From: Ornithodoros turicata
Taxonomy: Eukaryota > Arthropoda > Arachnida > Ixodida > Argasidae
Direction of reading: 5' to 3'
DNA: 64,000 bases
Assembly: GCF_037126465.1 (NCBI RefSeq)
Contig: NC_088201.1
Coordinates: forward strand, 72,479,269 to 72,543,268
Position 1 is the stretch's first letter. Each line of letters starts with the position of its first letter. Position numbers and translations under genes: made by a program. This document shows positions 1 through 10,574 of the stretch, one piece after another. A model generated the notes under the pieces. The model had not been told where the DNA came from. It did not search any database and saw only the letters and a list, made by a program, of their open reading frames with translations.

Positions 1-146
1 TTGAATTAAGCAGCTTTTCTATACAACACTGCAAGCATAGCAGGCTAGCTAAAATTCCAAATTTGTTTGAATTAACAGGCAGTTTGAATTATCAGGGTTT
101 GAATTAACGAGAGCCCACTGTAAATTTATGTGTGATGTAAACTCAC

Positions 147-3100
147 CTCTGTGAGCTGGGTAATCATTCCGAGGACCACAACCTTCTTGTCTCCTCCAGC
201 TGTACCGAGGAGATGTTCCACAGGACGTAAGGTAAAGGTACCTTCCCTGCTGAGAGAATCGGCTCCAGAGAACAGAGGGTGCCTAATGGTCCTCTGGTGC
301 ACCAATTTGTACCTACGTTGCACAAATTGTTTTCATTGAAATGCAGTTAATAAGAATCCTGAAGTCAAGAAGACAGTCAACGAAAAATCAGTACAATCCA
401 AATGTATGTAGTCTATTCTCAACTTACAAATTCCTTCACATTGTAAGTAGGGTTCTTCTACCGTTAACAACAGGCCTAAACGATATCTTTAGAGGCACGC
501 CAAGCTACTCTTAGGAATCGAAAAGTGTCATGTAGGAAGCTACACTGACCGTTAATAACAGGCCTAAACGATATCTTTAGAGACACGCCCAGCTACTCTT
601 AGGAATCGAAAAGTGTCATGTAGGAAGCTACAGTGACCGTTAACAACAGGCCTAAACGATATCTTTAGAGGCACGCCAAGCTACTCTTAGGAATCGAAAA
701 GTGTCATGTAGGAAGCTACACTGACCGTTAACAACAGGCCTAAACGATATCTTTAGAGGCACGCCAAGCTACTCTTAGGAATCGAAAGGTGTCATGTAGG
801 AAGCTACAGTGACCGTTAATAACAGGCCCAAACGATATCTTTAGAGACACGCCAAGCTACTCTTAGGAATCGAAAAGTGTCATGTAGGAAGCTACACTGA
901 CCGTTAATAACAGGCCTAAACGATATTTTTAGAGGCACGCCAAACTACTCTTAGGAATCGAAAGGTGTCATGTAGGAAGCTACAGTGACCGTTAATAACA
1001 GGCCTAAACGATATCTTTAGAGACACGCCAAGCTACTCTTAAGAATCGAAAAGTGTCATGTAGGAAGCTACAGTGACCGTTAATAACAGGCCTAAACGAT
1101 ATCTTTAGAGACACGCCAAGCTACTTTCAGGAATCGAAAAGCGTCGCTGTATTCGCTCTGCATGCCCAATGCATTGCCAAAGCTACTGAAAGGGTCCCTC
1201 GAAGAGCAGGGATCCCACAAGCCTGAACGAGAATGCGGCGTAACACGCGGTTTCCGTGGACTGCAAAGTAGTTGCCTACTCCGCGTTTTGGTGTAACTTT
1301 GGCACAAATGCAGAGAAAACACCCTCAATGGCACACTATGGCACAGCACTTAGTGATTGGCACAGTTTGGCACAAATGGTGCCACACTTCCATCACTGCC
1401 TCAGAGGCTCATGTACAAAAAGTTGGGATGTCCTGCTTAAAATATTTGTTGCTAATGTATAAAATTATGACACTACAAACTGTAAATGTGGGTTAGAACA
1501 AATGTGGTGTAGATAGCATAACCTCAAAAAAAAAAAAAAAAAAAAAAAAGAGCTGTTTTGTTGTATGGGGAGACATGTTATGTGTGAAAGAGATAAGCAA
1601 CATGTGTACAGAGATAAGCAATAAGAACATCCCAGTAATTCTGACAGCGGCATGAAGGAGAGCCGTTGGCTCAATATGAAAGTGTTGGTAGGTGCAAATA
1701 AACTTATTTTATTGGTTCCTTGTAACCCATGGATCGTCACGTATTTGCATTACGTTGGGCGGCTCCAGCCAACATAACATTAATGTTTCTGTTTTTGGTT
1801 TGGGTTCAGACACCTGTTTTAACAGACAGGTGCTGCTTCTTAACTGCTTCCAGATATTGGCAAGTGTGGTGACAGCTTCTGTTCTATGTATCACAAAGTG
1901 TAAAATTACTGAAACTGAGAAGGAGTAAGCAGTGCAAGTAAGGAAACCTCAAAGCTACAGGCTGCAGAGCACGCAGCAGCACCATTTCTCATTCTAACCA
2001 TGGTCACCAGGTACACATACTGTGTGAAAACACTGAAATGGGCTGCTAGATATGACACATGCGCACAACTCATAAAACGTGCTACCCAGACGTGCTTTCC
2101 ACTTGTAACTCGTAACAAGACAGCGCTAGCCAGTGTCTTCCCTTCAATCCCTTCAGTAACACATTGGAAGCAGCAACTAACTATTCACTGCTTTATCCAA
2201 GAAGATTTAAATGTTAACACAGCCTCAAAGAATAGCTTCGCCAACTAAGCTTTTGCAACTTTCGACAAACCAACTGCTACAATTGTGCGTTACCCACCTC
2301 TCCTGAAACAGCAGGGCTTTGGAGTCTGCATTTCCAAAGAGACGAGGTTTGGGAAGTCCCACAAATTCACGGGGCAAAAACTTCTTCCTCTCTGAACTGG
2401 AAAGATGAGCATAAGATTCACTGTCTACGACAAACCACATACTCAGGCAACATGTACATATCAAGTAATTGCTAGAACAACTTGGTTGTGACAATGTAAT
2501 ATACAGTCAACCCTCAATTTATGAAACCTCCTATTACGAATTCCCTGGCTTTATCAATGGTTTGTCGCGGAACAAAACCCTTCCCATATATTTCTCACTT
2601 GGTTTATGAACCTCGACTTCCGAACTGTGAACCCACTGTTTAGGCATGAACCAAGAAGGGTCTACCTTTTTTGCCTTGATTACGCGTTGCATGGCTCAAA
2701 AAGCAAGAGATTGGCACTCAAATGAGAAACAGTATCTGCCCATTTTCAGAAATAAATAATGAATACGAGTAACTGTAAAGCAAACAAATGTTACAAAATG
2801 TCACAATGCAGTTCCTGTCATTCTATAGTTTTCAGGTATCCACACTCGCTATGAACCTCAATTTATGAATCCCTTGTTTTATTAACAATTTTCTGAGGAA
2901 CGCATATGGTTCATAATTTGAGGGTTGACCATACCATCATCCATTACAGCATGCTCACATTGATTGCTTTAAGTAGAGGCCCTGGAGCGCAAGTGTTTCA
3001 GACTTCACTCACGATACAAGCACTACTCGTGCACCCGAGAGAGCGAAACTCCGAGCCTCTCCCCACGCATTGTTCTCAAAATGAAGTTTTGACGCAGACG

Positions 3101-6100
3101 ACAAGCGCCCCGGTGTTTGAGATTTTCCGTGACGTACTTCCTGCTGAGCGCCGGCACGACAACCTTTAAAATGTGGGCTCAGAAGCAAAATATGGACTTC
3201 TATGTTACCCAAAGCTCCGATTTCACTGAACGGTAATATGTAATATTTTTGCAAGAGTTATCATGCTTTTGTATTAGTGGACAACTTCCACACAGTATCG
3301 GCAGTTGTTCGCGGGAAATGAGGTGCTTCAATGCGGACACTGTCACGCCATGCAGCAGTCTTCACAGTAAACAGCTCCTATGACGTCTGTTACAAATTTC
3401 CATCTTTTCCATTTCATTTGCGGACAAAGAAAGTAGAGAACTCCGACTTTACATAACAAAATAACAAGTTTTACTCAGACGTTTCGTCCGTCACGCGACG
3501 GACATCATCAGTGCCAAACTCAGGCCAGACAAAACATCAGGCCAAACAGTGCCAATCAGGCCTGGATGAGAGACCATACAACCGGTCGCTATTTAAGGAG
3601 GTTGGAGTATTGTTCGGGAAGGAGGCCACGGTTTTTGTTACAAACCGAGGGGTCACCACTATGTGCCACGACTCTAGAAGCTTCCTGGGTCCCCATCTTT
3701 GTTCGCGAGCCAAGGTCACCGCGTTGTCGAAGTCGAAACAATGTCCCGTGTCCCAACAACGCTCTGTAAGCTCAGTCTTAAACCGAGTGGCGTGGGTCGC
3801 GCTCTTTACGTCCCGTTTATGTTCTTTGAAACGAGTGTTCCGTTTTCTGCCTGTCTCGCCAATGTAGCACGTGTCACAGTCTTGTCTTTGTTACGTTAAG
3901 TCGGAGTTCTCTACTTTTTTTGTCCAGTTATGTCGTCTCCCGGCTTTTGGAGTTTTTTTGCATTTCATTTGCTATTACAAGGAGAAGTCTTCACAACTGC
4001 AGTCATCTCTTCCAACATTACTACAGGTTCAAACTAAGCCAACGTGCCCTCCGTCTGTGCACTGCACGAGCAGACAACAGGAAGCGGCATCAGGGAGCGA
4101 GCACTGTAACGCTCCAAAGTCGCTTTTCACTGTTTAGTGGCCGCTCCGGGTGTCTCATACTCCCAGTTAGAGTGTGCCAAGAGAGGGGTGCCCACTTAAA
4201 GAAACCATTGTATACTTCACACCAGAGTATCGAAGGAACAAGAAATATTTTTCAAGATGGCAGAGTTGGCAGGACACAAGCCCCTGAAGAAACTTTGGCA
4301 TCAATCTCTGATGATCGAGAAGTGAGAGCCTTTGCCATCCATATTGGTCCACATAACCATGTGCCCTCTCCCGCAGCACACTCACCGGTAAATGTGTCTT
4401 CTGTGATGCCACCACCTGTCACTTGCAATCATCATTCACAGTTGACAACCTGAGCCCCTACATTAGGGATCTCAGGGTCTGCTCACACAATGCAACTTGA
4501 GTTACGCACAACCAAGTTGCACCGTGTGAACGGCGAGGCTCTGGTTGCACAACCCGAGTTGCGGGAGTTGCAGAGCCGATCGCTTCACGAGCGATTTCTC
4601 CTGCAACTCTAGCTGCAACCTGCCAATCACATGGCTCTGCCTTGCAAGCGTGATCAATCAGGATGACTTCGATGCGTCAGTTATTGCAGCGGCGGTATGC
4701 AAGACGATGAAATTATCACTGACCAGTGGAAGTTATGCAAAATTATCAAACTCGCAAGGGATTGAAGTCATAACGAGCGGAAGTCGCAGTGCCATTTTCA
4801 GGTATTGTTTCGAGCACCCCTGATCGGCGTATGTTGCTGCCCCCGCAGCTAAACCAACACTGAAGCTAACGTGAGGATGATGATGGGCTCATTCTAGTTC
4901 TTACACATTGTTCACAAACCTATAGAAGCAGAAGCATCTCCGGATATCATCTGCGGGAAATTAGAAAGGAGCAGAGAGGTGTGAAAATTTTTTTAGCTTA
5001 TGCTGTTTTTATGCATTTTACTATAATTAAGGTCATTTCTTTTCTGCGCTGCCCTCCAGGATGTGGTCCGAGGTCAATGTGGTGCGCCACTCGGTTTAAC
5101 TACAAGAACCCTGCCCTACGTCATAGACTACATAACGCCGCCACGCAAAGCATGCTGGTGGGCACGAATCAGCCTTATCAGCCGACGTGTTCTTCCCGCC
5201 TTCTTGCCCACCACAGCAAGATATTACCTCAAACCAGCCTTTTCGTGATGTCACGTTTCTAAACAGCGAATCGTCTATAGCAATTAAGAAAAATTTGGAG
5301 GCGTCTAGCCAATTCCTAAGGGGAATTACTCAGCAGCCTTCCAGAAGATGTTCCAGTTTATCAGAATTCAACAGTTGAGAAGCACTGCTGTGCAAAGCAG
5401 TGAATAGAAGTGGGTTTGAGCCCACTTCAATTTTTGGGAGCATTTGATCCTCTCAACACAGATGAACTCGCTACACACGAACTCAGTTCTCAACAAGGAG
5501 AAAGGTAATCAGCAACTTACTGATATGTGAGGGAAGGAATAGAGAAGGCATCAATCACTTCGAAAAGTTTCTCCTTCTGCTCGTCATCTGTGTCTGAAAG
5601 CTGTTTGATGCACCTGATGAGCGTCTGCTTGTCAATGAGCGCAGAGTTCAGCGTCTGGCCCTGCACCCAGGACACGATGCCATTCAACAATGTTTTCTGC
5701 CTGTCTTCATCTTGAGACTCCAACAATTCCTGCAAGTAACGACTTGCTTCCCTGAAAAAATACGCTATCATCAACAGAGGTTTCTACGAAGAATGTCTAC
5801 CTCGCTATTTGCCATTACAGGGCTTCCTTCATTCTTGAGTCTACCAACAGTGGGTTCTAACAAAAATGAAGATCTATCTAACTCAGTCAAATTCCAAATC
5901 ATCCATCATGGAAGGATACCTAGGCCATCTTCTTTGCACGTATCAAATTTCATTGGGTCTTTCATCACTTATCAAGAGCTCAGTGTCTCAACATCGGTTT
6001 TGGTGACGACAATCAGATAGGTCTAGTTCTCAACACTGCAAGAATGACACAATCGGACGGTCTATATAGGTCGATGATTTTCACAGGCACAGTGGTAACT

Positions 6101-6885
6101 TCTTAAAAACCCATCATGACCGGTATCCACAATCTACAGATAATTGATATGGCCATATGAAGCCGCGGATGTAGTTCCGTAGCCGGGCTTATGGCTTTTT
6201 TAAACAAACGGAAGTAGACATCAAATAACGGATGATTTTACTAGAAAGATGAGAAAATTACGGATGAAATGAAACAAAAAGCAACGTCGTATAACGTACT
6301 AAACATACAAAAATTAAATTTTATCGCTCGTTTCTTCGAGAAAATCCGCCATCTTGGATGAGGACTTTCTGACCTAACCCGAGGCACAGTCTCGACGCCC
6401 GCACCGCCTAGTGCGTGCCTGGGGGGGGCGGCGCCCCCCCCAGACCCCCCCCCCCAATCTGTAGAACCTAACTTAACCCAACCTCACTAAAGTGAGGTGC
6501 TTTAGCCCCTTACCTTTCGCAAGATGACAAGTTTCGAATCCGTTAGGCTTAGCACTCCCGTGTTTCTCCAGCGCTAAAAGTGCGTCAGATGGGGTTGTTC
6601 AAATGCATATAAAATAACTTCTAGACCACAAATTCTTGTAATTCTTGTTTTTTTACATTCGCTATATGGTCTTCTCTCACTTCAGTGCATTATTTATCTT
6701 CTGAACACTCCGGCTAATTAGAAAAAGGCATAAGCCCGTCTACGGAACTACACCCGAAGCCGCATTATCAAATAATGCAAGGCCGGAATTTATATTCGTG
6801 AAACAGAACAATGCATTTACCCGCGTAACGTGAATCCGCCTATATGAAACCTGTTGATAATTTTGCTCTTTAACCTTGACGACAT
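147..6885 (-). CDS. POLE2: DNA polymerase epsilon subunit 2, 5' part (four exons, continues past left edge)
   Basis: Non-catalytic B subunit of the replicative DNA polymerase epsilon, nuclear. Four minus-strand exons join in phase: 6821-6885 (start codon 6883-6885), 5521-5751, 2298-2396 and 147-312, giving about 187 residues. Every junction is GT-AG: donors at 6820, 5520, 2297 and 146, acceptors just before 5751, 2396 and 312. The conceptual protein begins MSSRLKSKIINRF and then gives LRGEASRYL (junction 1), TYHSERKKFL (junction 2) and FQERYKLVHQRT (junction 3), and ends VLGMITQLTE. These match the N-terminal helical domain and the start of the OB-fold of animal POLE2 in the same order and spacing. 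The phosphoesterase-like C-terminal domain would lie beyond base 1. The start was chosen because residues after this methionine align from the family N-terminus. Recognition is by remembered similarity to animal POLE2, but four independent phase-consistent junctions make it firm. Confidence 0.93.
461..1144. repeat. 88-bp tandem repeat, seven full copies plus a partial eighth
   Basis: Copies begin at 461, 549, 637, 725, 813, 901, 989 and 1077, exactly 88 bp apart. Each starts CCGTTAA and contains AACAGGCC, AACGATAT and TCATGTAGGAAGCTAC. Copies differ at a few positions (GAGGCACGCC or GAGACACGCC, AAAGTGTC or AAGGTGTC). The array lies in POLE2 intron 3. There is no spacer variation of the CRISPR kind. 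Confidence 0.97.
1145..2297. other. POLE2 intron 3 remainder
   Basis: Between the 88-bp array and the 2298-2396 exon I see no further coding exon. The one notable feature is a run of about 23 A residues at 1527-1549, which could be the tail of an old plus-strand retroposed sequence, but no body was recognised. Confidence 0.5.
2504..2931. mobile_element. TA-flanked inverted-repeat element (pogo/Tigger-like ends)
   Basis: The left end reads CAGTCAACCCTCAATTTATGAA and the right end is the near reverse complement, closing with TTTGAGGGTTGACC. Both are bordered by TA (2502-2503 and 2932-2933). TA target duplication and CAGT-type ends containing AACCCTC fit the pogo/Tigger branch of Tc1-mariner. 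There is no transposase frame, so it is non-autonomous. It lies in POLE2 intron 2. Confidence 0.7.
3432..3970 (-). mobile_element. Penelope-like retroelement 3' fragment with GIY-YIG endonuclease and inverted ends
   Basis: Reading leftward from about 3894 an open frame runs to a stop at 3537. It contains CDTCYIGETGR followed by RFKEHKRDV, TELTERCWDTGH and KLLESWHIV. YIGETGR and the downstream E-H spacing are the GIY-YIG endonuclease signature at the C-terminus of Penelope-like elements. The reverse transcriptase part is absent (5' truncation). The fragment is bracketed by an inverted pair: AAAGTAGAGAACTCCGACTT near 3432 and its complement near 3902-3926. Related terminal sequence without the coding part recurs once per array unit (about 28022-28130). 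The element sits in POLE2 intron 2. Confidence 0.8.
3971..5520. other. POLE2 intron 2 remainder
   Basis: No exon, RNA gene or delimited repeat was recognised. A stretch near 4495-4625 is rich in imperfect copies of GAGTTGC/GCAACTC in both orientations, possibly an old inverted-repeat element. Open frames here are short and show no family signature. Confidence 0.4.
6167..6755. mobile_element. Non-autonomous inverted-repeat element with 8-bp target duplication (hAT-like)
   Basis: The left end starts GGATGTAGTTCCGTAGCCGG and the right end is the imperfect complement, ending CTACACCC. Arms match for about 35 bp (CGGGCTTATGGC against GCATAAGCCCG). Perfect 8-bp direct repeats GAAGCCGC flank it at 6159-6166 and 6756-6763, the duplication length typical of hAT transposons. 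No transposase is present. The interior holds G and C homopolymer runs (6421-6455). It lies in POLE2 intron 1, about 65 bp from exon 1. Confidence 0.8.
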
Positions 6886-7304
6886 CGTATATACAGCTGT
6901 CGGTAGTAAAGTAGTTACACACTTGAAATTAACTGTGAAAAACACTACACATGACATGCGAAATGCGAACTCGACCACTCTTCGACAAACCCGCCGAAAC
7001 GGAAGTTGACAAAGTTTACAAACGTAGTGCGACATCTGTCGAAATTTAGTTGCTCGGTCATGCTCAAATTGTACGAGCAGATTGCTTATGAAAAAGTATG
7101 CTGGTATAAAGAAACTAACAAATATAAAACATAACTTTTGAACAAGAAAAAAAAAAAAAACAAATTGTCGCATTCTGCCGATGACTCCGTTTCAGTGATA
7201 GACGTTACTACCAAGCCACGTCCAACGCCATCCGACTTAAGACTAAGTTTTCCTTTCCGGTGATGACGACGGGTATCGCCGTGCGATAGAATAGAGCTCT
7301 CATC
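6886..7304. promoter_or_regulatory. Shared spacer between divergent POLE2 and YIPF5 start codons
   Basis: Only 419 bp separate the two start codons, so 5' UTRs and promoters of both genes must fit here unless there are unseen upstream exons. No TATA box stands out. An A-run lies at 7147-7160, and the YIPF5-proximal 60 bp are richer in CpG. Bidirectional use is inferred from geometry. Confidence 0.6.
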
Positions 7305-8087
7305 ATGTCAAATTACAACCCAAACCAAGATTACTACTACGACTGGTCAAGCCAGCAACATCAGCAACCTTACTACGACACGCCCCAACAAGGCTTCGGC
7401 AGCGACCCACAATTCGGTACGTTCGACTACTCTTCTCAAGGCCCAAACAGTGGCTACGGTGATGCATCAGCCTACATCGGGGGTTCCTCCCTCTACACGG
7501 GAAGCATTCTCACACCAGACTCTACCATTCCTCCACCGTACGGCGACACGAATGGCATAGACGACGACTTCGAGAATGAACCACCTCTGCTCGAAGAACT
7601 CGGTATAAACTTCGACCATATCATGCAGAAAACCGTGGCTGTTCTCAACCCCATCAAGGATCCGGACGCAGTCATCTTACAAGAAACGGATCTTGCGGGG
7701 CCCTTGGTTTTTTGCATGGCTTTTGGAGGCTTTCTGCTGCTCTCTGGCAAAGTGCATTTCGGTTACATATACGGCATCGGTGTTTTAGGCTGCATCGCCA
7801 TGTATTCCCTTTTGAACTTGATGAGTGCGTCCGGAATTTCTGTGGGATGTACCGTCAGTGTCTTGGGTTATTGTCTCCTACCCATGGTGGTCCTTTCGGG
7901 TTTGTCCATTTTATTTTCCCTAAAGGGCAGCGTAGGGACCTTTATGGCACTTGCTGTTGTAGTCTGGTGTGCGCTATCAGCGTCCAAGTTGTTTGTCACT
8001 GCGCTTGCGATGGATAGGCAGCAGCCCTTGGTCCTCTATCCCTGCTCCCTCTTGTATGGTGTGTTCGCGTTGCTCACTATATTTTAG
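7305..8087 (+). CDS. YIPF5: YIPF5, Yip1-domain family member 5 (ER-Golgi membrane protein)
   Basis: Complete 260-residue frame, close to the length of animal YIPF5 (about 257). Residues 1-80 are Tyr/Gln/Gly/Ser-rich and cytosolic-like. A conserved stretch [14 protein letters not shown] (93-106) leads into the Yip1 domain, with DLAGP at 129-133 before the first membrane segment and GYCLLP at 188-193. Five hydrophobic segments lie at roughly 131-147, 152-172, 180-205, 210-233 and 241-259; the protein ends [16 protein letters not shown], the family C-terminus. YIPF5 binds YIF1 and works in COPII vesicle formation and ER-Golgi traffic. The start ATG (7305) is the first in frame and divergent from POLE2. 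The gene is uninterrupted, whereas many animal orthologues are split, so intron loss or a retrocopy is possible, although the intact frame and its own polyadenylation signal argue for a working gene. Confidence 0.95.
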   Translation: MSNYNPNQDYYYDWSSQQHQQPYYDTPQQGFGSDPQFGTFDYSSQGPNSGYGDASAYIGGSSLYTGSILTPDSTIPPPYGDTNGIDDDFENEPPLLEELGINFDHIMQKTVAVLNPIKDPDAVILQETDLAGPLVFCMAFGGFLLLSGKVHFGYIYGIGVLGCIAMYSLLNLMSASGISVGCTVSVLGYCLLPMVVLSGLSILFSLKGSVGTFMALAVVVWCALSASKLFVTALAMDRQQPLVLYPCSLLYGVFALLTIF

Positions 8088-8290
8088 TGCATGCAAATCC
8101 CAAGTCTTCAATGTGTGCTTTATGTCAGCAATCTTTTGTTGTTCAGAAAAATTGTCCTCCATTTTAGTCTCACATACTGCGTGTGAAGTCGTACGCGGCC
8201 TGCAAAAGCTTGTGTATTGCAAGAAGACAAGAACCCTGTGTGGAATGACTTACTGTAGTGAAAGTGAGTTGATGTATGGAGTCAACACGA

Positions 8291-8296
8291 AATAAA
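8291..8296 (+). terminator. Polyadenylation signal of YIPF5
   Basis: AATAAA, 204 bp after the stop codon, followed within 40 bp by a mixed GT-rich stretch. It gives a 3' UTR of roughly 225 bases. Confidence 0.7.
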
Positions 8297-9861
8297 GCTG
8301 CACTTTCGGTACTAAGCTATCAGGGATGGTCAGTTAAAGGGGAAAATGTACCAACTGAGCAGGGTCATTAGGTATCCGAGTACCTCTATCTACATGCCTC
8401 CTGTGTATCCTCAGGAAAATATTAGTACATGTTTCTACAGTTGTACAAATATGTCAGTCATCGAATGACTGCCCTATTTCAACTGTTCATATCCCTGGGC
8501 AACTTGAGGCTGGTGTTGTGTTAGTCCTTTGTATGATCCAGCCTCAACACAATTACTTTCCATCATGTTTGTATGTGTACTTGGTATCAGTTTCCAGTTA
8601 AGTACTTCTTTCAGTAGCTTGCATCCTCTCTGAGCATTTTTTATGTACTTAAAAAAGAAAACGATTATCACTGACAGCCTGCACCAACAGATGGTGCAGC
8701 GGCAAGCTCTGTGGAGTTCTGATCAAATGCAATGCAATCTGTGCAGACCGCTTCCTTGCAGCTCAGCCGGTTTCAAACCCCGGCACCGGCTGGGCTGTCT
8801 GGACGTTCTTCCTGGGTATTGCTCGGACACTGTAAGACAAACTTCGGCAGAGTTTCATATGAAGTCAGCTCAGTATGCCCCTTCTCCTGTGAGCTACATG
8901 GAGTCTTGTTGGCAAGCACAACGCTCGCCAATAAAATGCTCCTAGCCGCCCGATATCCTGCAATGTCAGGTCAGCAGCACTCTATTAACATCATGGCAGA
9001 TGAGTACGATGATCATACAGAGGCTGTGACCACCAGCAGGCACTAACATTATGCAAAACTAACGAGGTGTGCTAGCCAATCCACTATTACTAACCAATTG
9101 GGATTGGAGGTACCCTGGCAGCTGAAGTTCATCGGTACTGAAAGGGCACATAAAGGGTTTCTAGTGTGTTCGGTGTGTCATTATCTACTTTTGTGATTAT
9201 CTGTGTATCTAGTCATTCTTTCGTTGATAGTGTCACTGAGATGCGTGCAGAATATTTAGAAAATTCTTAGTGCACATACGCAAAGAAATGCATTATTCGA
9301 TACACCAGGTGACCCAATGTTATTTTATTTACTTACATTTTGGGGAGGAAAGTAACTGCAGGAGTACCGAGTACTTGCATTTGTATCAGTATATTTTTTC
9401 ATGGGGTAGTACCTGCAATTGTAAATTATGTGCTTTTGAACCCACTTATTTGCAACTCATACTTTCTAAAAGTAACTTTGGCAGCACCGCTACTAAGTTT
9501 TGACGCACAGTATGCCAAGACTTCCTCAGGAAGTTTCAGTATAACATGCCATGACAGGTGCTTCGAGGTGAGAAGCCCTTGTTTAGCATATTTTAATGTG
9601 CATAGCCTGAAGGAAAAATATATTGCTGGGTGATGAACCTATCAATTTTTCAGACATTGGCTATTTAAATTATGTAAAACCGTACACAATGTTTTACGGC
9701 ATCTTGTCAAGTTTTATTCTCAAAGGTGCATAATGCATTTTTTAGAATAATAATTTACTTTCAGAGAGTCACAATTTTGGCTATTGTTTGGCATATCATG
9801 GCCATAGTTACTTGTGCCCCCCACACTCAACTCACCAGTGTGTAGACAGAGGCACAGAATA
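8297..9861. other. Intergenic stretch, no gene seen
   Basis: No host exon recognised. Around 8757-8805 a GC-rich imperfect palindrome (CAGCCGGTTTC ... CACCGGCTG) contains a B-box-like GGTTTCAAACCCC and may be a diverged tRNA-derived SINE, but no A box was found at the right distance. Confidence 0.35.
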
Positions 9862-9863
9862 TA

Positions 9864-10572
9864 CAGGGTGTTTCACCTAAACTGGTAAAAAATTCTAACT
9901 GGCGACGTACCCGACAGAAGATTGTGGGTCTTTCGGCAATTACCTCTGGGAACTTTTGCTGCCATTTAGGAAGGCTTTGGACAATTTCCAATTGAGGGAA
10001 ATTTATTTTTGTCAATTGAACTTTGAAAATTGCCAAGCGAACCTCACTTTTTTTTTTTACAGAAATATGAAGGCCACGGATAACCGGAGACACAAAAAAA
10101 CTATTTACAGTATCGCAACAGAAATAGTCAAAAAAGGGTCTAGAGGGGGAGTGTCCCCGCTTTTTGCCTTCTTTGTGATAAGACAGTTGTCAGGAGCATC
10201 AAGGTCAAAGTGGGGGAAAGAAAGGTAAAACAAGAGGCGGGAACACTTCCTCCTCTCCGAGCAGGTGGGACTAAAGCAGAAATTTTACGAAATTTTTTTC
10301 AACTATTTCTGTTGTGATACTGTGCATAGCTTTTTGTTGAGGCTGTGGTTATCCGTGGAGGACTTCATTATTCTGCAAAGAAAAAAAGTGAGGTTCGCTT
10401 GGCAATTTTCAAAGTTTAATTGAAAATAAATAAATTTCCCGCAATCGAAAATTGTTCAAAGCCTTCCTTAATGGTGGCAAAAGTTTCGAGAACGTAACTG
10501 CCGAAAGTCCCACAATCCTCCAGCGAATACGTCGTCAATTGGATTTTTTATCACGTTAGGTGAAACACCCTG
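9864..10572. mobile_element. Long-inverted-repeat element, TA-flanked (mariner-like MITE)
   Basis: The left end reads CAGGGTGTTTCACCTAA and the right end TTAGGTGAAACACCCTG, both bordered by TA (9862-9863, 10573-10574). The two arms are imperfect complements for about 260 bp each, for example AATTGCCAAGCGAACCTCAC at about 10028 against GTGAGGTTCGCTTGGCAATT at about 10389. The central 180 bp are unique. No transposase frame. TA duplication suggests Tc1-mariner mobilisation. Confidence 0.8.
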
Positions 10573-10574
10573 TA

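Noticed and set aside
461..1144. CRISPR-like array
   Set aside because: No unique spacers; whole 88-bp units repeat, and the host is a eukaryote. The same holds for the 256-bp array.
3920..4453. Plus-strand 177-codon frame in POLE2 intron 2
   Set aside because: No recognisable domain, starts within Penelope-like terminal sequence, antisense to a firmly placed gene's intron.
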